Counted from the first letter of the stretch, positions 28,095-37,835 are shown. The stretch is DNA of 64,000 nucleotides from Ruegeria lacuscaerulensis (GCF_013034685.1 NZ_WQGO01000005.1:62001-126000), one strand, 5' to 3'. The notes: generated from the letters alone by a model not told the origin. Translations and numbers: made by a program.

Positions 28095-28214
28095 TGTCGT
28101 TTGTAAGACTGCAATCCGAGGTCCATTGAACCTGAGCATTATTCGAACTCTAAAGCATTGGCAGCTCTGCCAGGGTTCTAAGGCCATAGATGTTCAACTC
28201 TAATGCAGCAAGCT

Positions 28215-29057
28215 TCAAACAGGCACAAAAACCGCGTAGTTCTCATCGATAACGTAGTCGACGCGTCTTTGATGTCCGGTTAAGGGAGTTTCTAGCAATT
28301 CCACTGGGGGAGAAATACACGGCTTGGGAAAGTCTTCCTCCCTCAAGGTCTCGCCTTTGATTTCCGCTTCCTTCTTCGCTTTCTCGAGCATTTTGTCAGC
28401 GTATTCATAACTCTGTTGAAGCAGTTGATCTGGATCACCGCGCTGAAAGTCATTTTGCTCAACTAGGAGGTTATTCTGTGTATACGGTCGCGACTTGTTT
28501 CGCGCTTCGATCACGCGAAGAGGGATCAGTCCACCTGAGTCAGACGAGTTTCCTCGGGATGTCGGCCTACCACATGCATATGGTCCCTGTAGGCAACCAT
28601 AAGCGTACATTGCAACTGCAACGTCACAGTCATCATGATCTAAAATCCAAGTTACAACATCGATGTAACCTTTGATGTCAGGATTTAGAGACCTAATCAA
28701 TCCGATCCATAACCATTGGTCTCTCTGCCCCTCCAGGAAAGGTATCATATCCGCCAATTCGACAAACACAGCATGATCGGGAGTTTCCCATCGGGCTTCG
28801 TAGAGTTCTGCTGCGGTAAATGGTCTAATTTTTAACGGGTCATACTTCATAACAAAAACTTGTGTCCAAGTAACACACAGAGCAGCCTTATCTGACTGAT
28901 CCAATACGATTGTTAGTTCATCATTGATAGATTTCCCAGACCCGCTCTCAATTGTTTTTTGCAAGCTGCCTAGAGCTTCAGCTAATTGTCCATCCCTATC
29001 GCCGCGCACAGGGAGAGTACGGCGCAGCGGACTGCGGCTGCCTCGGAACCGAGGCAC
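28215..29057 (-). CDS. Orphan hypothetical protein, possibly DUF4274-like; AT-richer than surroundings
   Basis: A 280-residue protein starting with GTG at 29057 (MPRFRGSRSPLRRTL...); the basic first ~25 residues may be untranslated if an internal start is used. The middle (GYIDVVTWILDHDDCDVAVAMYAYG, about residues 130-155) resembles DUF4274, a domain around a conserved Cys-Asp found in proteins of toxin-immunity neighbourhoods; this is a weak resemblance. The C-terminal third is charged and helical (ADKMLEKAKKEAEIKGETL) and ends YVIDENYAVFVPV. The coding DNA is visibly AT-richer than the flanks and lies next to a tRNA gene, both signs of acquisition. No integrase or partner gene is present. 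Confidence 0.55.
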   Translation of the reverse strand: MPRFRGSRSPLRRTLPVRGDRDGQLAEALGSLQKTIESGSGKSINDELTIVLDQSDKAALCVTWTQVFVMKYDPLKIRPFTAAELYEARWETPDHAVFVELADMIPFLEGQRDQWLWIGLIRSLNPDIKGYIDVVTWILDHDDCDVAVAMYAYGCLQGPYACGRPTSRGNSSDSGGLIPLRVIEARNKSRPYTQNNLLVEQNDFQRGDPDQLLQQSYEYADKMLEKAKKEAEIKGETLREEDFPKPCISPPVELLETPLTGHQRRVDYVIDENYAVFVPV

Positions 29058-29099
29058 GACCTCTGCAAAGGGGTTTCGCAGCGCGATTAACGCCCTAGT

Positions 29100-30983
29100 T
29101 TACGTCCGGCGTTTCGGAACCGCATTGCCGCCCTTGGCCGCCGCAGCCCGCGCGCGGTTCTTCTTGCTGCTTGGCTTGCCCTTGGGCGGCGGAGGACCTT
29201 TGGGGCGGCGATCCGGTGTCTTGCCTGCCCAGGCGTCCCCGGCCTTGCTGCGCTTGGATTTGGGATCGGCTTTTCCGTTGTCCGCAGGTTTGGGCGCGTC
29301 CTTCTTCCGCGTCTTTGCAGGTTGCGGTTCGATCAGACGCTCCGGACGCTCAGGTTTTTCGCGTTTCTTGCCCTTCATCCCACGTTTGGGGCCGGGTTTT
29401 GCGGGGCGCGACAGGTCCGGGGCCGTGTCCAGTCGTTCGATCTCTTTCGTGCCTTCGACCTTCAAGTCGGGCCCAATGGCTTCGATGAAACCGGGTACGC
29501 TGCTTTCGCGGATCTCGATATAAGTCACTTCGTCAGCAATACGGATCGCGCCTATATCGGATTTCGTGATGTTCCCGGCCTTGCAGATCATCGGCAGAAC
29601 ATAGCGCGGTGACGCATGTTGATTGCGCCCCTCAGACAGGGAAAACCAGACGCTGGGGCCAAAGGGGGCGCTGGGTTTGGTTGCCGCGCTGACTTCGCCC
29701 AGTTCTTCGGGCGCGGAATGTTGGCGCGTGTACTGGCGAACGTAAGCTGCGGCCAGTTGTTCTGCCGAGAACCGCGCAACCAGTCGCTCGACCGAGGCGC
29801 GCTCGGTCTCGGGGACCTCGGACTGCCAGTCGTCGGACGCAAACATCCGTTGCAAGTCCTGCGCGTTGACCTCTTCGGCCGAGGGCGCAGCCCCCCATTC
29901 GGCGTTGAGTTTGGCGAATTTCAAAAGGCGCTGTGCCTTTTTGAACGCCGCCGGGGGCACGATCAGCGCACTGACCCCTTTGCGGCCTGCCCGACCGGTC
30001 CGGCCCGAGCGGTGCAGCAGGGTTTCGTGACTGTTGGGCAGTTCGGCGTGAACGACCAGATCAAGGTTCGGCAGGTCGATCCCCCGCGCCGCGACATCGG
30101 TGGCCACACAGACACGGGCACGACCATCGCGCATCGCTTGCAGCGCGTTGGAGCGTTCGCTCTGCGTCAACTCTCCCGACAAAGCGACAACCGGGAACCC
30201 CCGGTTGGACAAGCGTGCCGTCAACCGGCTGACCATGGCGCGCGTGTTGCAAAAGACGATGGCGTTCGGGGCTTCGTAATAGCGCAACACGTTGATGATC
30301 GCGTTCTCGCCATCGCGCGGCGCCACATTCAGTGCACGGTATTCGATATCCGCGTGCTGCGTGCGTTCGCTGACCGTGCTGACCCGTTCAGCATCCTGTT
30401 GATAGCGCGCCGCAAGGCTGACAATCGCGCGCGGCACCGTGGCCGAAAACAGCAGCGTCTGACGCGTCTCGGGCGTTTGTTCCAGAATGAACTCCAGATC
30501 CTCGCGGAAGCCCAGATCCAGCATCTCGTCAGCTTCGTCCAGCACCACCGCCCGCACATCAGTCAGATCGATCGAACCGCGCATGATATGATCGCGCAAC
30601 CGGCCCGGCGTTGCGACAACGATATGCGCGCCTCGGGCCAAGGCGCGGCGTTCGTCGCGCATGTCCATTCCGCCCACGCAAGAGGCAAGAAACGCCCCCG
30701 CATCAGCATAAAGCCACGCCAGCTCGCGCTTGACCTGCATCGCCAGCTCGCGCGTGGGCGCAATCACCAGCGCCAAAGGTGCTGCGGCCGCGTCAAAGAC
30801 ATCGCGCTCACCCAAAAGCGTCGGCGCGATGGCCAATCCGAACCCGATGGTCTTACCCGAACCCGTTTGCGCGGAAACCAACAAGTCGCGCCCCTGCAAC
30901 TCGGGCGCAGTCACGGCCTGTTGCACCGGGGTCAGGGTTTCATATCCTTTGCGCGTCAGCGCATCTTGCAATGTCTGTTTCAT
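29100..30983 (-). CDS. DEAD-box ATP-dependent RNA helicase with DbpA-type RNA-binding domain
   Basis: A 627-residue helicase starting at the ATG of MKQTLQDALTRKGYETLTPVQ; the frame is open upstream to 31124 but that part is not helicase-like. The motifs run in order: Q motif, SAQTGSGKT (I), PTRELA (Ia), VLDEADEMLDLGF (II), FSATVP (III), and domain 2 with VFCNTRAMV, TDVAARGIDLPNLDLV and HRSGRTGRAG (VI). A DbpA-type RNA-binding fold follows (about 440-515), ending in a basic Lys/Pro/Arg tail of ~110 residues. The layout fits the CsdA/DeaD group, which helps ribosome assembly and RNA decay. Confidence 0.93.
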   Translation of the reverse strand: MKQTLQDALTRKGYETLTPVQQAVTAPELQGRDLLVSAQTGSGKTIGFGLAIAPTLLGERDVFDAAAAPLALVIAPTRELAMQVKRELAWLYADAGAFLASCVGGMDMRDERRALARGAHIVVATPGRLRDHIMRGSIDLTDVRAVVLDEADEMLDLGFREDLEFILEQTPETRQTLLFSATVPRAIVSLAARYQQDAERVSTVSERTQHADIEYRALNVAPRDGENAIINVLRYYEAPNAIVFCNTRAMVSRLTARLSNRGFPVVALSGELTQSERSNALQAMRDGRARVCVATDVAARGIDLPNLDLVVHAELPNSHETLLHRSGRTGRAGRKGVSALIVPPAAFKKAQRLLKFAKLNAEWGAAPSAEEVNAQDLQRMFASDDWQSEVPETERASVERLVARFSAEQLAAAYVRQYTRQHSAPEELGEVSAATKPSAPFGPSVWFSLSEGRNQHASPRYVLPMICKAGNITKSDIGAIRIADEVTYIEIRESSVPGFIEAIGPDLKVEGTKEIERLDTAPDLSRPAKPGPKRGMKGKKREKPERPERLIEPQPAKTRKKDAPKPADNGKADPKSKRSKAGDAWAGKTPDRRPKGPPPPKGKPSSKKNRARAAAAKGGNAVPKRRT

Positions 30984-31170
30984 AGATCGGCTCGCTCTGG
31001 TGATGCTGTCACCCTCAGAGCGTCCAACATACGGATCATCATCGAAGCGCCGCTCATAACCAGAGACGGCGGGGATGTATAGAGCGGAAATGAGGCACGC
31101 ATACCTGCCGCGCGCAGGACGCAAACCGACCAGAATGCCCTATCCCGTCTTGGACAGACGGTCAGGAAAA

Positions 31171-31196
31171 GCTGGGCCGAAACCACCTGGCCCAGC
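31171..31196 (-). terminator. Terminator of the small lipoprotein gene
   Basis: On the minus strand GCTGGGCC-aggtggtttc-GGCCCAGC is followed by TTTT. It lies ten bases after the lipoprotein stop and before the DEAD-box helicase gene. Confidence 0.75.
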
Positions 31197-31205
31197 CATT
31201 AGGCA

Positions 31206-31334
31206 TCAGCTGCCGCGATTGCGGAAGCTCTCTTCGAAGTCCTGAGTTTGATTTTCAGCGCTGCCGCCACTTGGGCCGATGTCGCAGGCGGCGATGAGTA
31301 GCAAGCTGGCGGAGATGAGGACGGCTCTGATCAT
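31206..31334 (-). CDS. Small secreted lipoprotein (42 aa)
   Basis: A short gene between the helicase and bioC. It starts at an ATG behind AAAGGT and encodes MIRAVLISASLLLIAACDIG, a lipoprotein signal with the lipobox L-I-A-A-C (Cys17), then a polar mature peptide of 26 residues rich in Gly, Ser, Asn, Gln, Glu and Arg, ending FRNRGS. An intrinsic terminator follows. Such entericidin-like small lipoproteins are common and easily missed in annotation. Function unknown. The combination of ribosome site, lipobox and terminator supports a real gene. Confidence 0.7.
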   Translation of the reverse strand: MIRAVLISASLLLIAACDIGPSGGSAENQTQDFEESFRNRGS

Positions 31335-31453
31335 TTGGGGACCTTTGTGTTCGGAAGATTCAGGTGGAAACACGCGCGCCTGCCCTGCCTAGCACGGAGG
31401 CGTGTAACCAACGGGTCAATCCTGTGTGACAGCGCTGTGATCCCGGTGGGCGA

Positions 31454-32212
31454 TCAGTCCGGCTTGCGGGCGATGATCCAGATCGGGTGATAGGTCAGCG
31501 GCACAGTCCCGTCGCTGCCGTGACGCGCGACATAGTCATCCGAAAACCGCCGCAAATCCGACCGGGTCCAGGTTGCCCGCGCGCGGCCGTTCACCCCGGT
31601 GCTCCGCAAATGGCGTAATACCTCATGAGGCGAGTCAAACCGTAGTGTCCGGATAGAATGACCGGTTGCAACCACCTCCAGTTCATCGCGGACGGCAGCG
31701 GACAGCTCTTCGAGCTGGCACAGGCCCGGCGCACCAGCGTTGGAGCCGACTTGGGCCAGCTCTTGAAACTGCCTCGGACCAAAGCCCGAAACAGCCATCC
31801 ACCCTCCGGGTTGCAGCCAATTTGCTATGCGTTGCATCAGAATCGCCGGGTCCTCAAACCACTGGATCATCGAGGCCGAGCAGATCAGATCGACTTCATT
31901 TGGCCACATGATCTGCTGGGCGTCACCACACAGGAAAGATGCATCTGCGTCTGTTGCCGTTTTTTCAGCCTCAGGCGCAAGGTCATTGAGCGTCAGCGAC
32001 TGAAACCGGAAAGTTTCCTTCAACCGTTGGGTCAGGTGGCCTGTGCCGCACCCCAACTCTAACCCATGGGTAAACTTGTCGGGCGCGCCATGGATTCGCA
32101 GGGCATCGACCAAATCCGCCGCAATCTGCGCTTGCTGGCCCGCCGCGTCGTGGTAGCTCCCGAAGCTGCGGCTAAAACTGCGTTGTACCCGGTCTGTGAT
32201 CAATGCGTTCAT
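31454..32212 (-). CDS. bioC: Malonyl-ACP O-methyltransferase
   Basis: A 252-residue SAM-dependent methyltransferase that masks malonyl-ACP as the methyl ester to start pimelate synthesis. It starts MNALITDRVQRSFSRSFGSY, the usual BioC opening. SAM motif I is LELGCGTGHLTQRL, and LICSASMIQWFEDP followed by GWMAVSGFGPRQF are family features. The ATG overlaps the bioG stop (ATGA). It is the last gene of the biotin operon. Start chosen over a GTG three codons upstream because of the overlap and family N-terminus. Confidence 0.93.
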   Translation of the reverse strand: MNALITDRVQRSFSRSFGSYHDAAGQQAQIAADLVDALRIHGAPDKFTHGLELGCGTGHLTQRLKETFRFQSLTLNDLAPEAEKTATDADASFLCGDAQQIMWPNEVDLICSASMIQWFEDPAILMQRIANWLQPGGWMAVSGFGPRQFQELAQVGSNAGAPGLCQLEELSAAVRDELEVVATGHSIRTLRFDSPHEVLRHLRSTGVNGRARATWTRSDLRRFSDDYVARHGSDGTVPLTYHPIWIIARKPD

Positions 32213-32823
32213 GCCAACCACTCTGCCCAGTTTTGACCCGCTCGAAACGGAACATGCGGGCCGTCAATGCGCCGAATGGCCGAGCTCTGCCACGCCGCCT
32301 CTTGCGCCTTGGTGGGGATGATCCGGTCTTGGTGCGGAATCCACACTCTGTCAAACCGACACGCCGGAGCGGGGCCGCGCTGAAGGATCGCACGCAGTTC
32401 CGCTTGCGCCGCGTGGATGTCGATCTGCGGGACTGGCCCTTCGAACCCGGCGCGGCGACAGAATTTGGCAAAGCTGGCCGCACTCAGATTGTCGGCAGTG
32501 GCGTTGATCATATCAGGCGCGATGCCTTTTTCGGCATCCGCTGGAAACAAGGTACCGCTGACCGCCACCAGACGATCCGGGTTGACCCCCGCCCCCTCTA
32601 ACCAATGCACAGCCGAGGCGACACCGAAGGAAAACGCCAGCACATCGAGCCGATCATAATCGGCCAGTTCGGGCAGTTCAGCATCAAGCTGGGTATAGTC
32701 GTCGACAAACAGAACATCCCCACCGCCCTCCAGCCCGGCAAACGGGGCAGGCCCCAGCGCCCAACCACCGAACACCAGTGTCAGGTTTTCAACACCAGAG
32801 CGGGACAGCCAGACCGCCTTCAT
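32209..32823 (-). CDS. bioG: BioG-type pimeloyl-ACP methyl ester esterase (DUF452 family)
   Basis: A 204-residue alpha/beta-hydrolase fold protein, short for the fold as expected of BioG. The nucleophile Ser lies in LAFSFGVASAVHW; the late His is in RIDGPHVPF and an Asp candidate is in IPHQDRIIP. BioG cleaves the methyl ester of pimeloyl-ACP, doing the job of BioH in E. coli. Position between bioA and bioC with four-base overlaps on both sides strongly supports the role. The family is divergent, so assignment rests on fold motifs plus context. Confidence 0.88.
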   Translation of the reverse strand: MKAVWLSRSGVENLTLVFGGWALGPAPFAGLEGGGDVLFVDDYTQLDAELPELADYDRLDVLAFSFGVASAVHWLEGAGVNPDRLVAVSGTLFPADAEKGIAPDMINATADNLSAASFAKFCRRAGFEGPVPQIDIHAAQAELRAILQRGPAPACRFDRVWIPHQDRIIPTKAQEAAWQSSAIRRIDGPHVPFRAGQNWAEWLA

Positions 32824-34106
32824 GCCTCGCCCCGCGCCAGATTAACCATCGCCGCCGTCACCTGGCTCAACTCATCGCCCGAGATCACGAAAGGCGGCAT
32901 ACAGTAGATATTGCGCGCAAAGGGGCGCAGCCAGACACCGGTCTTTGGCGCTTGTGCATGCGCGATCCGAGGGTCAACCACGCTCTCCATCTCGATCACG
33001 CCAATTGCCCCCAGAACCCGCACATCGGCTACGCCCGGTATGTCGCACGCGGGCGCAAGCTCATGCTCCATCTGCTTGGCAATTGCGCTGACCTCATGAT
33101 GCCAGTCACGCTGTTTCAGTTGGTCGAGGCTGGCGATGGCCGCCGCGCACGCCAGCGGGTTGGCCATATAGGTCGGCCCGTGCATCAACACGCTGGCCTC
33201 GCTTTCACCAATCCCGCGCGCAACGGCTTCGGTCGCGATTGTAGCGGCCAGAGTGATATGACCCCCCGTCAGCGCCTTGCCCACGCACAGGATATCCGGC
33301 ACCACATCCGCGTGTTGCATGGCAAAAAGCTGACCCGTCCGCCCAAACCCGGTGGCGATCTCGTCAAAGATCAGCAACACCCCATGGGCCGAACACAGCT
33401 CGCGCGCGCCTTTCAGCCAGGACGGGTGATAGAAATACATCCCGCCCGCACCCTGTACCACCGGCTCAAGGATCAGCGCGGCGATCCGGTCGCCCTGACG
33501 GTCCAGCATCTCTTCCAGAGCGCCAAGCCCATTCAACGCCGGATCCTCCGGCCAGTCCTGTCCCAACGCTACAGAGGGCCGGGGCAGGAAATGCTGGATC
33601 GACATCGCCCCCCGGAACAGCCCATGCATTCCATTGACTGGGTCGCAGACGCTCATCGCTTTCCATGTATCGCCGTGATACCCACCCCGGATCGTGGCAA
33701 ATTCAGTCCGACCCGAATGCCCTTTGGCCATCTGGTATTGCACCGCCATCTTCAACGCGACCTCGATCGCGACCGAGCCGCTGTCGCTGTAGAAAATCCG
33801 ATCGAGCCCATCGGGCAGCATGTCGGTCAGCCGCTTGCCCAGCTCAATCGCAGGCGTATGGGTCAGGCCGCCGAACATGACATGGGGCAAGTGATCCAAC
33901 TGCGCCTGCATCGCTGCGATGATGGCCGGGTGACGATGGCCGTGCACCGCACACCACCAAGATGACATGGCGTCGATCATCTTACCGCCGTCCTCGCGCG
34001 TCAGCCAGACGCCTTCGGCCGAAGAGATCAGGTGCATCGGCCCCGGATCCAGAACATTCGTATAAGGATGCCACAAATGGCGCGCGTCAAAATCCAAAGG
34101 GGTCAC
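32820..34106 (-). CDS. bioA: Adenosylmethionine-8-amino-7-oxononanoate aminotransferase
   Basis: A 428-residue PLP aminotransferase using SAM as amino donor to make DAPA. The natural start is the GTG at 34106 (then [16 protein letters not shown]), which overlaps the bioD stop as GTGA; the frame is open for another 267 bases upstream but that part is the shadow of bioD. HLWHPYTN and [13 protein letters not shown] are BioA hallmarks, [16 protein letters not shown] forms the PLP phosphate loop, [12 protein letters not shown] carries the PLP Asp, and the Schiff-base Lys is in [10 protein letters not shown]. Confidence 0.95.
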   Translation of the reverse strand: MTPLDFDARHLWHPYTNVLDPGPMHLISSAEGVWLTREDGGKMIDAMSSWWCAVHGHRHPAIIAAMQAQLDHLPHVMFGGLTHTPAIELGKRLTDMLPDGLDRIFYSDSGSVAIEVALKMAVQYQMAKGHSGRTEFATIRGGYHGDTWKAMSVCDPVNGMHGLFRGAMSIQHFLPRPSVALGQDWPEDPALNGLGALEEMLDRQGDRIAALILEPVVQGAGGMYFYHPSWLKGARELCSAHGVLLIFDEIATGFGRTGQLFAMQHADVVPDILCVGKALTGGHITLAATIATEAVARGIGESEASVLMHGPTYMANPLACAAAIASLDQLKQRDWHHEVSAIAKQMEHELAPACDIPGVADVRVLGAIGVIEMESVVDPRIAHAQAPKTGVWLRPFARNIYCMPPFVISGDELSQVTAAMVNLARGEA

Positions 34107-34723
34107 AGCGCACCCCGTATCGTGGTCAGATCCACCCCCGCCATCGCATCGGCCACATTGGCACGCGTCACGGTGTCCAGAATCGGCAGCCGTCCCAGAT
34201 GGCGCGTCTCGCACATCTCGACAATAGTTTGTTCGACATCCGGCTCGGCGTCTCCGATGAATGCCACGCCGACCACGTCGACACCCGCGCCGCGCAAGGC
34301 GCGCAAGGACAGCGCGGTGTGGTTGATTGTGCCCAAAGCCGTGCGCGCCGCCAGAACGACCGGCGCCTGCCAACGGGCAAACAGGTCCAGAAAGAAATGC
34401 TGCCGGGTCAGAGGCACCATCACGCCACCCGCCCCTTCCACAACCAACGGGCCGGGAACCTGAGGCAAAGTCAGTCGCTCAAGGTCGATCTCAACCCCCA
34501 TATCCTCGGCCGACAGATGCGGCGAGGCGGGCAGGTTCAGCCGATACGCCTCGGGCAGGATCGGCGCGCCAGACAGGGCCTGCACGGTTTCGGTATCCGT
34601 CGCCTCTTCCAACCCGGACTGGACCGGCTTCCAATAGCTGGCCCCAAGGGCAGCGGCCAGCCCGGCGGACAGGACGGTCTTGCCCACACCGGTATCGGTG
34701 CCGGTGACGACCAGAGTGCTCAT
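34103..34723 (-). CDS. bioD: Dethiobiotin synthetase
   Basis: A 206-residue P-loop enzyme that closes the ureido ring of dethiobiotin with ATP and CO2. The P-loop is [11 protein letters not shown] near the N-terminus, KPVQSG binds substrate, and [12 protein letters not shown] is the Mg/ATP motif. Length is slightly short of the E. coli enzyme but complete. It overlaps bioF and bioA by four bases each. Confidence 0.95.
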   Translation of the reverse strand: MSTLVVTGTDTGVGKTVLSAGLAAALGASYWKPVQSGLEEATDTETVQALSGAPILPEAYRLNLPASPHLSAEDMGVEIDLERLTLPQVPGPLVVEGAGGVMVPLTRQHFFLDLFARWQAPVVLAARTALGTINHTALSLRALRGAGVDVVGVAFIGDAEPDVEQTIVEMCETRHLGRLPILDTVTRANVADAMAGVDLTTIRGAL

Positions 34724-35853
34724 GCGGCCTCCTTCCGGTAGCGCGACAGTGTTTCGAACAAGGCGCTGATCTCGGATTTGGTGACATTCCCGGTGATCGA
34801 GATTCGCAACCGCGACGTGCCCTTCGGCACGGTCGGCGGGCGGATGCCGCGGATATCAAAACCTTGTTCCTGCAAGCGCGCCGCCGTTGCCATGGTGCTG
34901 GCGTCATCACCTAGAATGACGGGGATAATCTGACTGGTCAGAGCTTGCGGCGCGATCCCAGCACTATGCGCCACCGAATGGGCATGCGCGATCCGGTCCT
35001 GCGCCTGCTGCGTCCAAATCGGGTCGTTGCTCAGCAGCTCAAGCGCGGCCCGCACGAGGGCTGCATTAAAGGGCGACGGGGCGGTGGCAAAAATGAACGG
35101 GCGCGCGCGATTTATCAAAGTGTCGATTATCACACGCGGACCGCAGATCAATCCGCCCGCAACACCCAGACCCTTGCCGCAGGTGTGCAAGGTCAGCACA
35201 TCCGCGTCCAGCCCATGCGCCAGCCCCCGGCCCTGTGGACCAAAGACGCCCGTTGCGTGGGCCTCATCCACCACCAGCACCGCATCGTGGTCCCGCGCCA
35301 GCGTTGCGAAATCGACCAACGGGGCCAGATCGCCTTCCATCGAATAGACACTTTCGACCGCAACCCAAACTTGACCCGAACCACCCTCGGTGCGCCATTG
35401 CGTCAGAACCCGGCGCGCATCGGCCAAGTCATTATGAGCAAAGCCCCGTGTGTCGGCACGCCCGGTGCGCATCCCTTCGAACGCGCTGGCATGGACCAAA
35501 GCGTCATGCAGGATCAGATCCCCCGCGGCGGGGAGGCTGGAAAAGATGGCCTGATTGGCCTGAAACCCGCCACCCATGAAAAGCGCGGCCTCGGCCCCGA
35601 AAAAACTTGCGGCGAACTGTTCCAAAGCCTCGTGCTCGGGGTGGTTGCCGCGCAACAGGCGCGACCCGCCCGACCCTAGCGGTACCCCGCGCGACAGCGC
35701 GTGCTGCGCGGCCTCGGCCAATTCGGGCGACGGCGCCAGCCCCAGATAGTCGTTCGACGCGAAATCCAACCCCCGGCGCGGTGACAACACCCGCCGACGA
35801 TGCCGGTTGCCCAGCACCTCAAGCATCGAGGACAATCGCGCCGTAACCGTCAT
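34720..35853 (-). CDS. bioF: 8-amino-7-oxononanoate synthase
   Basis: A 377-residue PLP alpha-oxoamine synthase that joins pimeloyl-ACP with alanine. Motifs include [43 protein letters not shown] and the Schiff-base Lys227 in [13 protein letters not shown]. It overlaps bioB and bioD by four bases each, placing it second in the operon. Confidence 0.95.
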   Translation of the reverse strand: MTVTARLSSMLEVLGNRHRRRVLSPRRGLDFASNDYLGLAPSPELAEAAQHALSRGVPLGSGGSRLLRGNHPEHEALEQFAASFFGAEAALFMGGGFQANQAIFSSLPAAGDLILHDALVHASAFEGMRTGRADTRGFAHNDLADARRVLTQWRTEGGSGQVWVAVESVYSMEGDLAPLVDFATLARDHDAVLVVDEAHATGVFGPQGRGLAHGLDADVLTLHTCGKGLGVAGGLICGPRVIIDTLINRARPFIFATAPSPFNAALVRAALELLSNDPIWTQQAQDRIAHAHSVAHSAGIAPQALTSQIIPVILGDDASTMATAARLQEQGFDIRGIRPPTVPKGTSRLRISITGNVTKSEISALFETLSRYRKEAA

Positions 35854-36830
35854 TCGGCCGCGTCAGCCCGGCTGTCCTGTGCCGCGACCTCGGCCTGAAG
35901 CCCCAGCTTGGCAAAAAGAACCGCGTCTGTGTCTTCCTCAGGGTTTTCCGCCGTCAGCAGCGTTTCGCCCACAAAGATCGAGTTCGCACCGGCAAAGAAA
36001 CACATCGCCTGCAGCTCATCGCTCATGTCGCTGCGCCCGGCAGACAAGCGGACATAGGATTGCGGCATCATGATCCGTGCCACCGCGATCACCCGCACAA
36101 AGTCAATCGGATCAATCGGCTTGGCATCGGCCAGCGGTGTATCCTGCTGCGGCATCAGCATGTTGATCGGAACCGAATCCGGCGCAGGCGCCATGTTGGC
36201 CAGCGTCACCAGCATATCCATACGGTCCTGAACGCCCTCGCCCATGCCCAGAATGCCACCCGAACACACCTTGATCCCCGCCTCTTGCACCCGGTTCATC
36301 GTGTCGATCCGGTCGGCAAAGGTCCGGGTGGTGATCACTTCGGAATAATAACGCTCGGACGTGTCGATATTGTGGTTGTAGTAATCCAGCCCCGCATCAC
36401 GCAGTTGCACCACCTGCGTGTCACTCAGCATGCCAAGCGTCATGCAGGATTCCATCCCCATGTCGCGCACGCCTTCGACCATGGCAACCAGCGCAGCCAT
36501 GTCGCGGTCTTTGGGCTCGCGCCACGCGGCCCCCATGCAGAACCGGGTCGCGCCGCCCTCTTTCGCCTTGCGGGCCTCGGACAGAACCCGCTCGACCTCG
36601 ATCAGTTTCGAGGCCGACAGCTTGGACCCATTGCGCGCCGATTGCGAGCAATAGGCGCAGTCCTCGGCGCAGCCTCCGGTCTTGATCGACAAAAGTTTCG
36701 AGGTCTGGACCTTATTGGGATCGAAATTGGCGCGATGCACTGTCTGGGCGCGAAACAGAAGATCCATCAGCGGCAGATCATACAGCGCCTGAGCCGCGTC
36801 ACGAGTCCATGAGTTAGTTTGGTTCTGCAT
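35850..36830 (-). CDS. bioB: Biotin synthase (radical SAM)
   Basis: A 326-residue radical-SAM enzyme that inserts sulfur into dethiobiotin. The [4Fe-4S]-SAM site is [14 protein letters not shown] with Cys54, 58 and 61. [16 protein letters not shown] and [14 protein letters not shown] are typical BioB, as is the C-terminal [19 protein letters not shown]. It is the first gene of bioBFDAGC. Its ATG lies one base from a BioR-type box, so repressor binding would block the promoter or leader directly. Confidence 0.97.
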   Translation of the reverse strand: MQNQTNSWTRDAAQALYDLPLMDLLFRAQTVHRANFDPNKVQTSKLLSIKTGGCAEDCAYCSQSARNGSKLSASKLIEVERVLSEARKAKEGGATRFCMGAAWREPKDRDMAALVAMVEGVRDMGMESCMTLGMLSDTQVVQLRDAGLDYYNHNIDTSERYYSEVITTRTFADRIDTMNRVQEAGIKVCSGGILGMGEGVQDRMDMLVTLANMAPAPDSVPINMLMPQQDTPLADAKPIDPIDFVRVIAVARIMMPQSYVRLSAGRSDMSDELQAMCFFAGANSIFVGETLLTAENPEEDTDAVLFAKLGLQAEVAAQDSRADAAE

Positions 36831-36831
36831 T

Positions 36832-36841
36832 TTATCTATAA
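36832..36841. promoter_or_regulatory. BioR-type operator box 1 upstream of bioB
   Basis: TTATCTATAA matches the published BioR consensus TTATMKATAA of Alphaproteobacteria (BioR is a GntR-family biotin repressor). It ends one base before the bioB ATG, overlapping the ribosome-binding area. A second match lies 33 bases further upstream. The bioR gene is not in this window. Confidence 0.85.
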
Positions 36842-36873
36842 TCTTTCATGTAACCCGAGATTGCGGTCATTTT

Positions 36874-36883
36874 TTATCGATAA
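36874..36883. promoter_or_regulatory. BioR-type operator box 2 upstream of bioB
   Basis: TTATCGATAA, a perfect palindrome fitting TTATMKATAA. The centres of the two boxes are 42 bases apart (four helical turns), which would allow cooperative binding or looping of a dimeric repressor. Confidence 0.8.
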
Positions 36884-37143
36884 ATTTTGTGGTTGCAATA
36901 TTTTTCACTCAAACCAAGTCAGGGCAAATGGACGCGGGCATCTTAAAAATGCGAGCGGCCAATATGCGCACGGGCAGTCAAATCACCGCTGTTTTTGCTG
37001 ATAAGCTCGTGATGCTGAACGATCTGCATCTTTTTCCGGATGATACGCAATTTGACGCCGGGCCGGCTTGGATAGGCTGGTGTCACATAAACCCGCCCCA
37101 AATTTCCGGGCGACGTAAATTTCCAAGCAAGAGGACATCAGCC

Positions 37144-37740
37144 ATGAGAGTATTGAAAATCCTTACATTGGGCGCAGCGATGGGTGTTGCAGCGCTTGGG
37201 ATCAGTCAGTTCAGCACATCGGTCAACGCGCAAGTGTCCGACGACTGGCAGCCTCAATGGACCGAGGATGGTCAACTGGTTCTACCGACAGGCTACAGGG
37301 AATGGGTGTTCCTGGGCTCACCCCTGACGCCGAACGCACTAAACGGCGGGCAGGCCGGGTTCCCGGAATACCACAATGTTTACATGCATCCGACGGCCTA
37401 TGCTCAGTACAAGGAAACCGGGGAATTTCCCGAAGGCACTATCTTGTTGAAAGAGCTGCAACTGACCCAACCCGGCGAGGAAGCGGACGGATCGCGGCTT
37501 GAGGTGTCGGGACAGGGTTATTTCCCGGCCGGGTTCAACGGCATCGACATCGCGGTCAAGGATTCCTCGCGCTTTGCGGAAAGTAACAACTGGGGCTATT
37601 TCAACTTTGGCCACCATGCCCCACCCTATGCGGAAACCGCCGCCGCCGCCCCAATCGAGGCCTGTGCCTCGTGCCATATCGACAATGCAGACGAGGATAT
37701 GGTTTTCACCCGCTTTTACGCGATCCTCAGCGCGAACTAA
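37144..37740 (+). CDS. Cytochrome P460-family periplasmic haem protein
   Basis: A 198-residue exported protein starting at the ATG behind AGAGGAC. The signal peptide runs to about residue 29 (MRVLKILTLGAAMGVAALG...VNAQ). The P460 domain has GYREWVFLGSPLTPN, HNVYMHPTAY and NNWGYFNFGH, and the haem-binding CASCH at residues 174-178 near the C-terminus. P460 proteins oxidise hydroxylamine or NO in nitrifiers and methanotrophs; in Roseobacters the substrate is not known. It is followed after 95 bases by a pentapeptide-repeat gene. Confidence 0.85.
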   Translation: MRVLKILTLGAAMGVAALGISQFSTSVNAQVSDDWQPQWTEDGQLVLPTGYREWVFLGSPLTPNALNGGQAGFPEYHNVYMHPTAYAQYKETGEFPEGTILLKELQLTQPGEEADGSRLEVSGQGYFPAGFNGIDIAVKDSSRFAESNNWGYFNFGHHAPPYAETAAAAPIEACASCHIDNADEDMVFTRFYAILSAN

Positions 37741-37835
37741 GCGGATCGACCTCTGAATGCCATCGCGTCAGGTCGGCGCAGTGGCCAATAGGTGGCCAAT
37801 ACATTCGCACCCCAAAAACCTCTCTGGATCTTCAC

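Larger units (their letters stand above)
36831..37143. promoter_or_regulatory. Divergent control region between bioB and the cytochrome P460 gene
   Basis: 313 bases without a supported gene, AT-rich in its bioB-proximal third. It contains both BioR-type boxes and should hold the biotin-operon promoter on the minus strand and the P460 promoter on the plus strand. The in-frame extension of the P460 reading frame through this region has no signal peptide or ribosome site and is not counted as coding. No other structured element was recognised. Confidence 0.5.

Noticed and set aside
28075-29100. Integrative element at tRNA-Pro
   Set aside because: No integrase and no direct repeat of the tRNA 3' end were found, so only a weak island suspicion is kept.
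29616-31082. 488-codon open frame on the plus strand
   Set aside because: Antisense to the DEAD-box helicase; composition typical of a shadow frame.
34107-34373. N-terminal extension of bioA
   Set aside because: It is the bioD sequence in another frame; the GTGA overlap and the family N-terminus place the bioA start at 34106.
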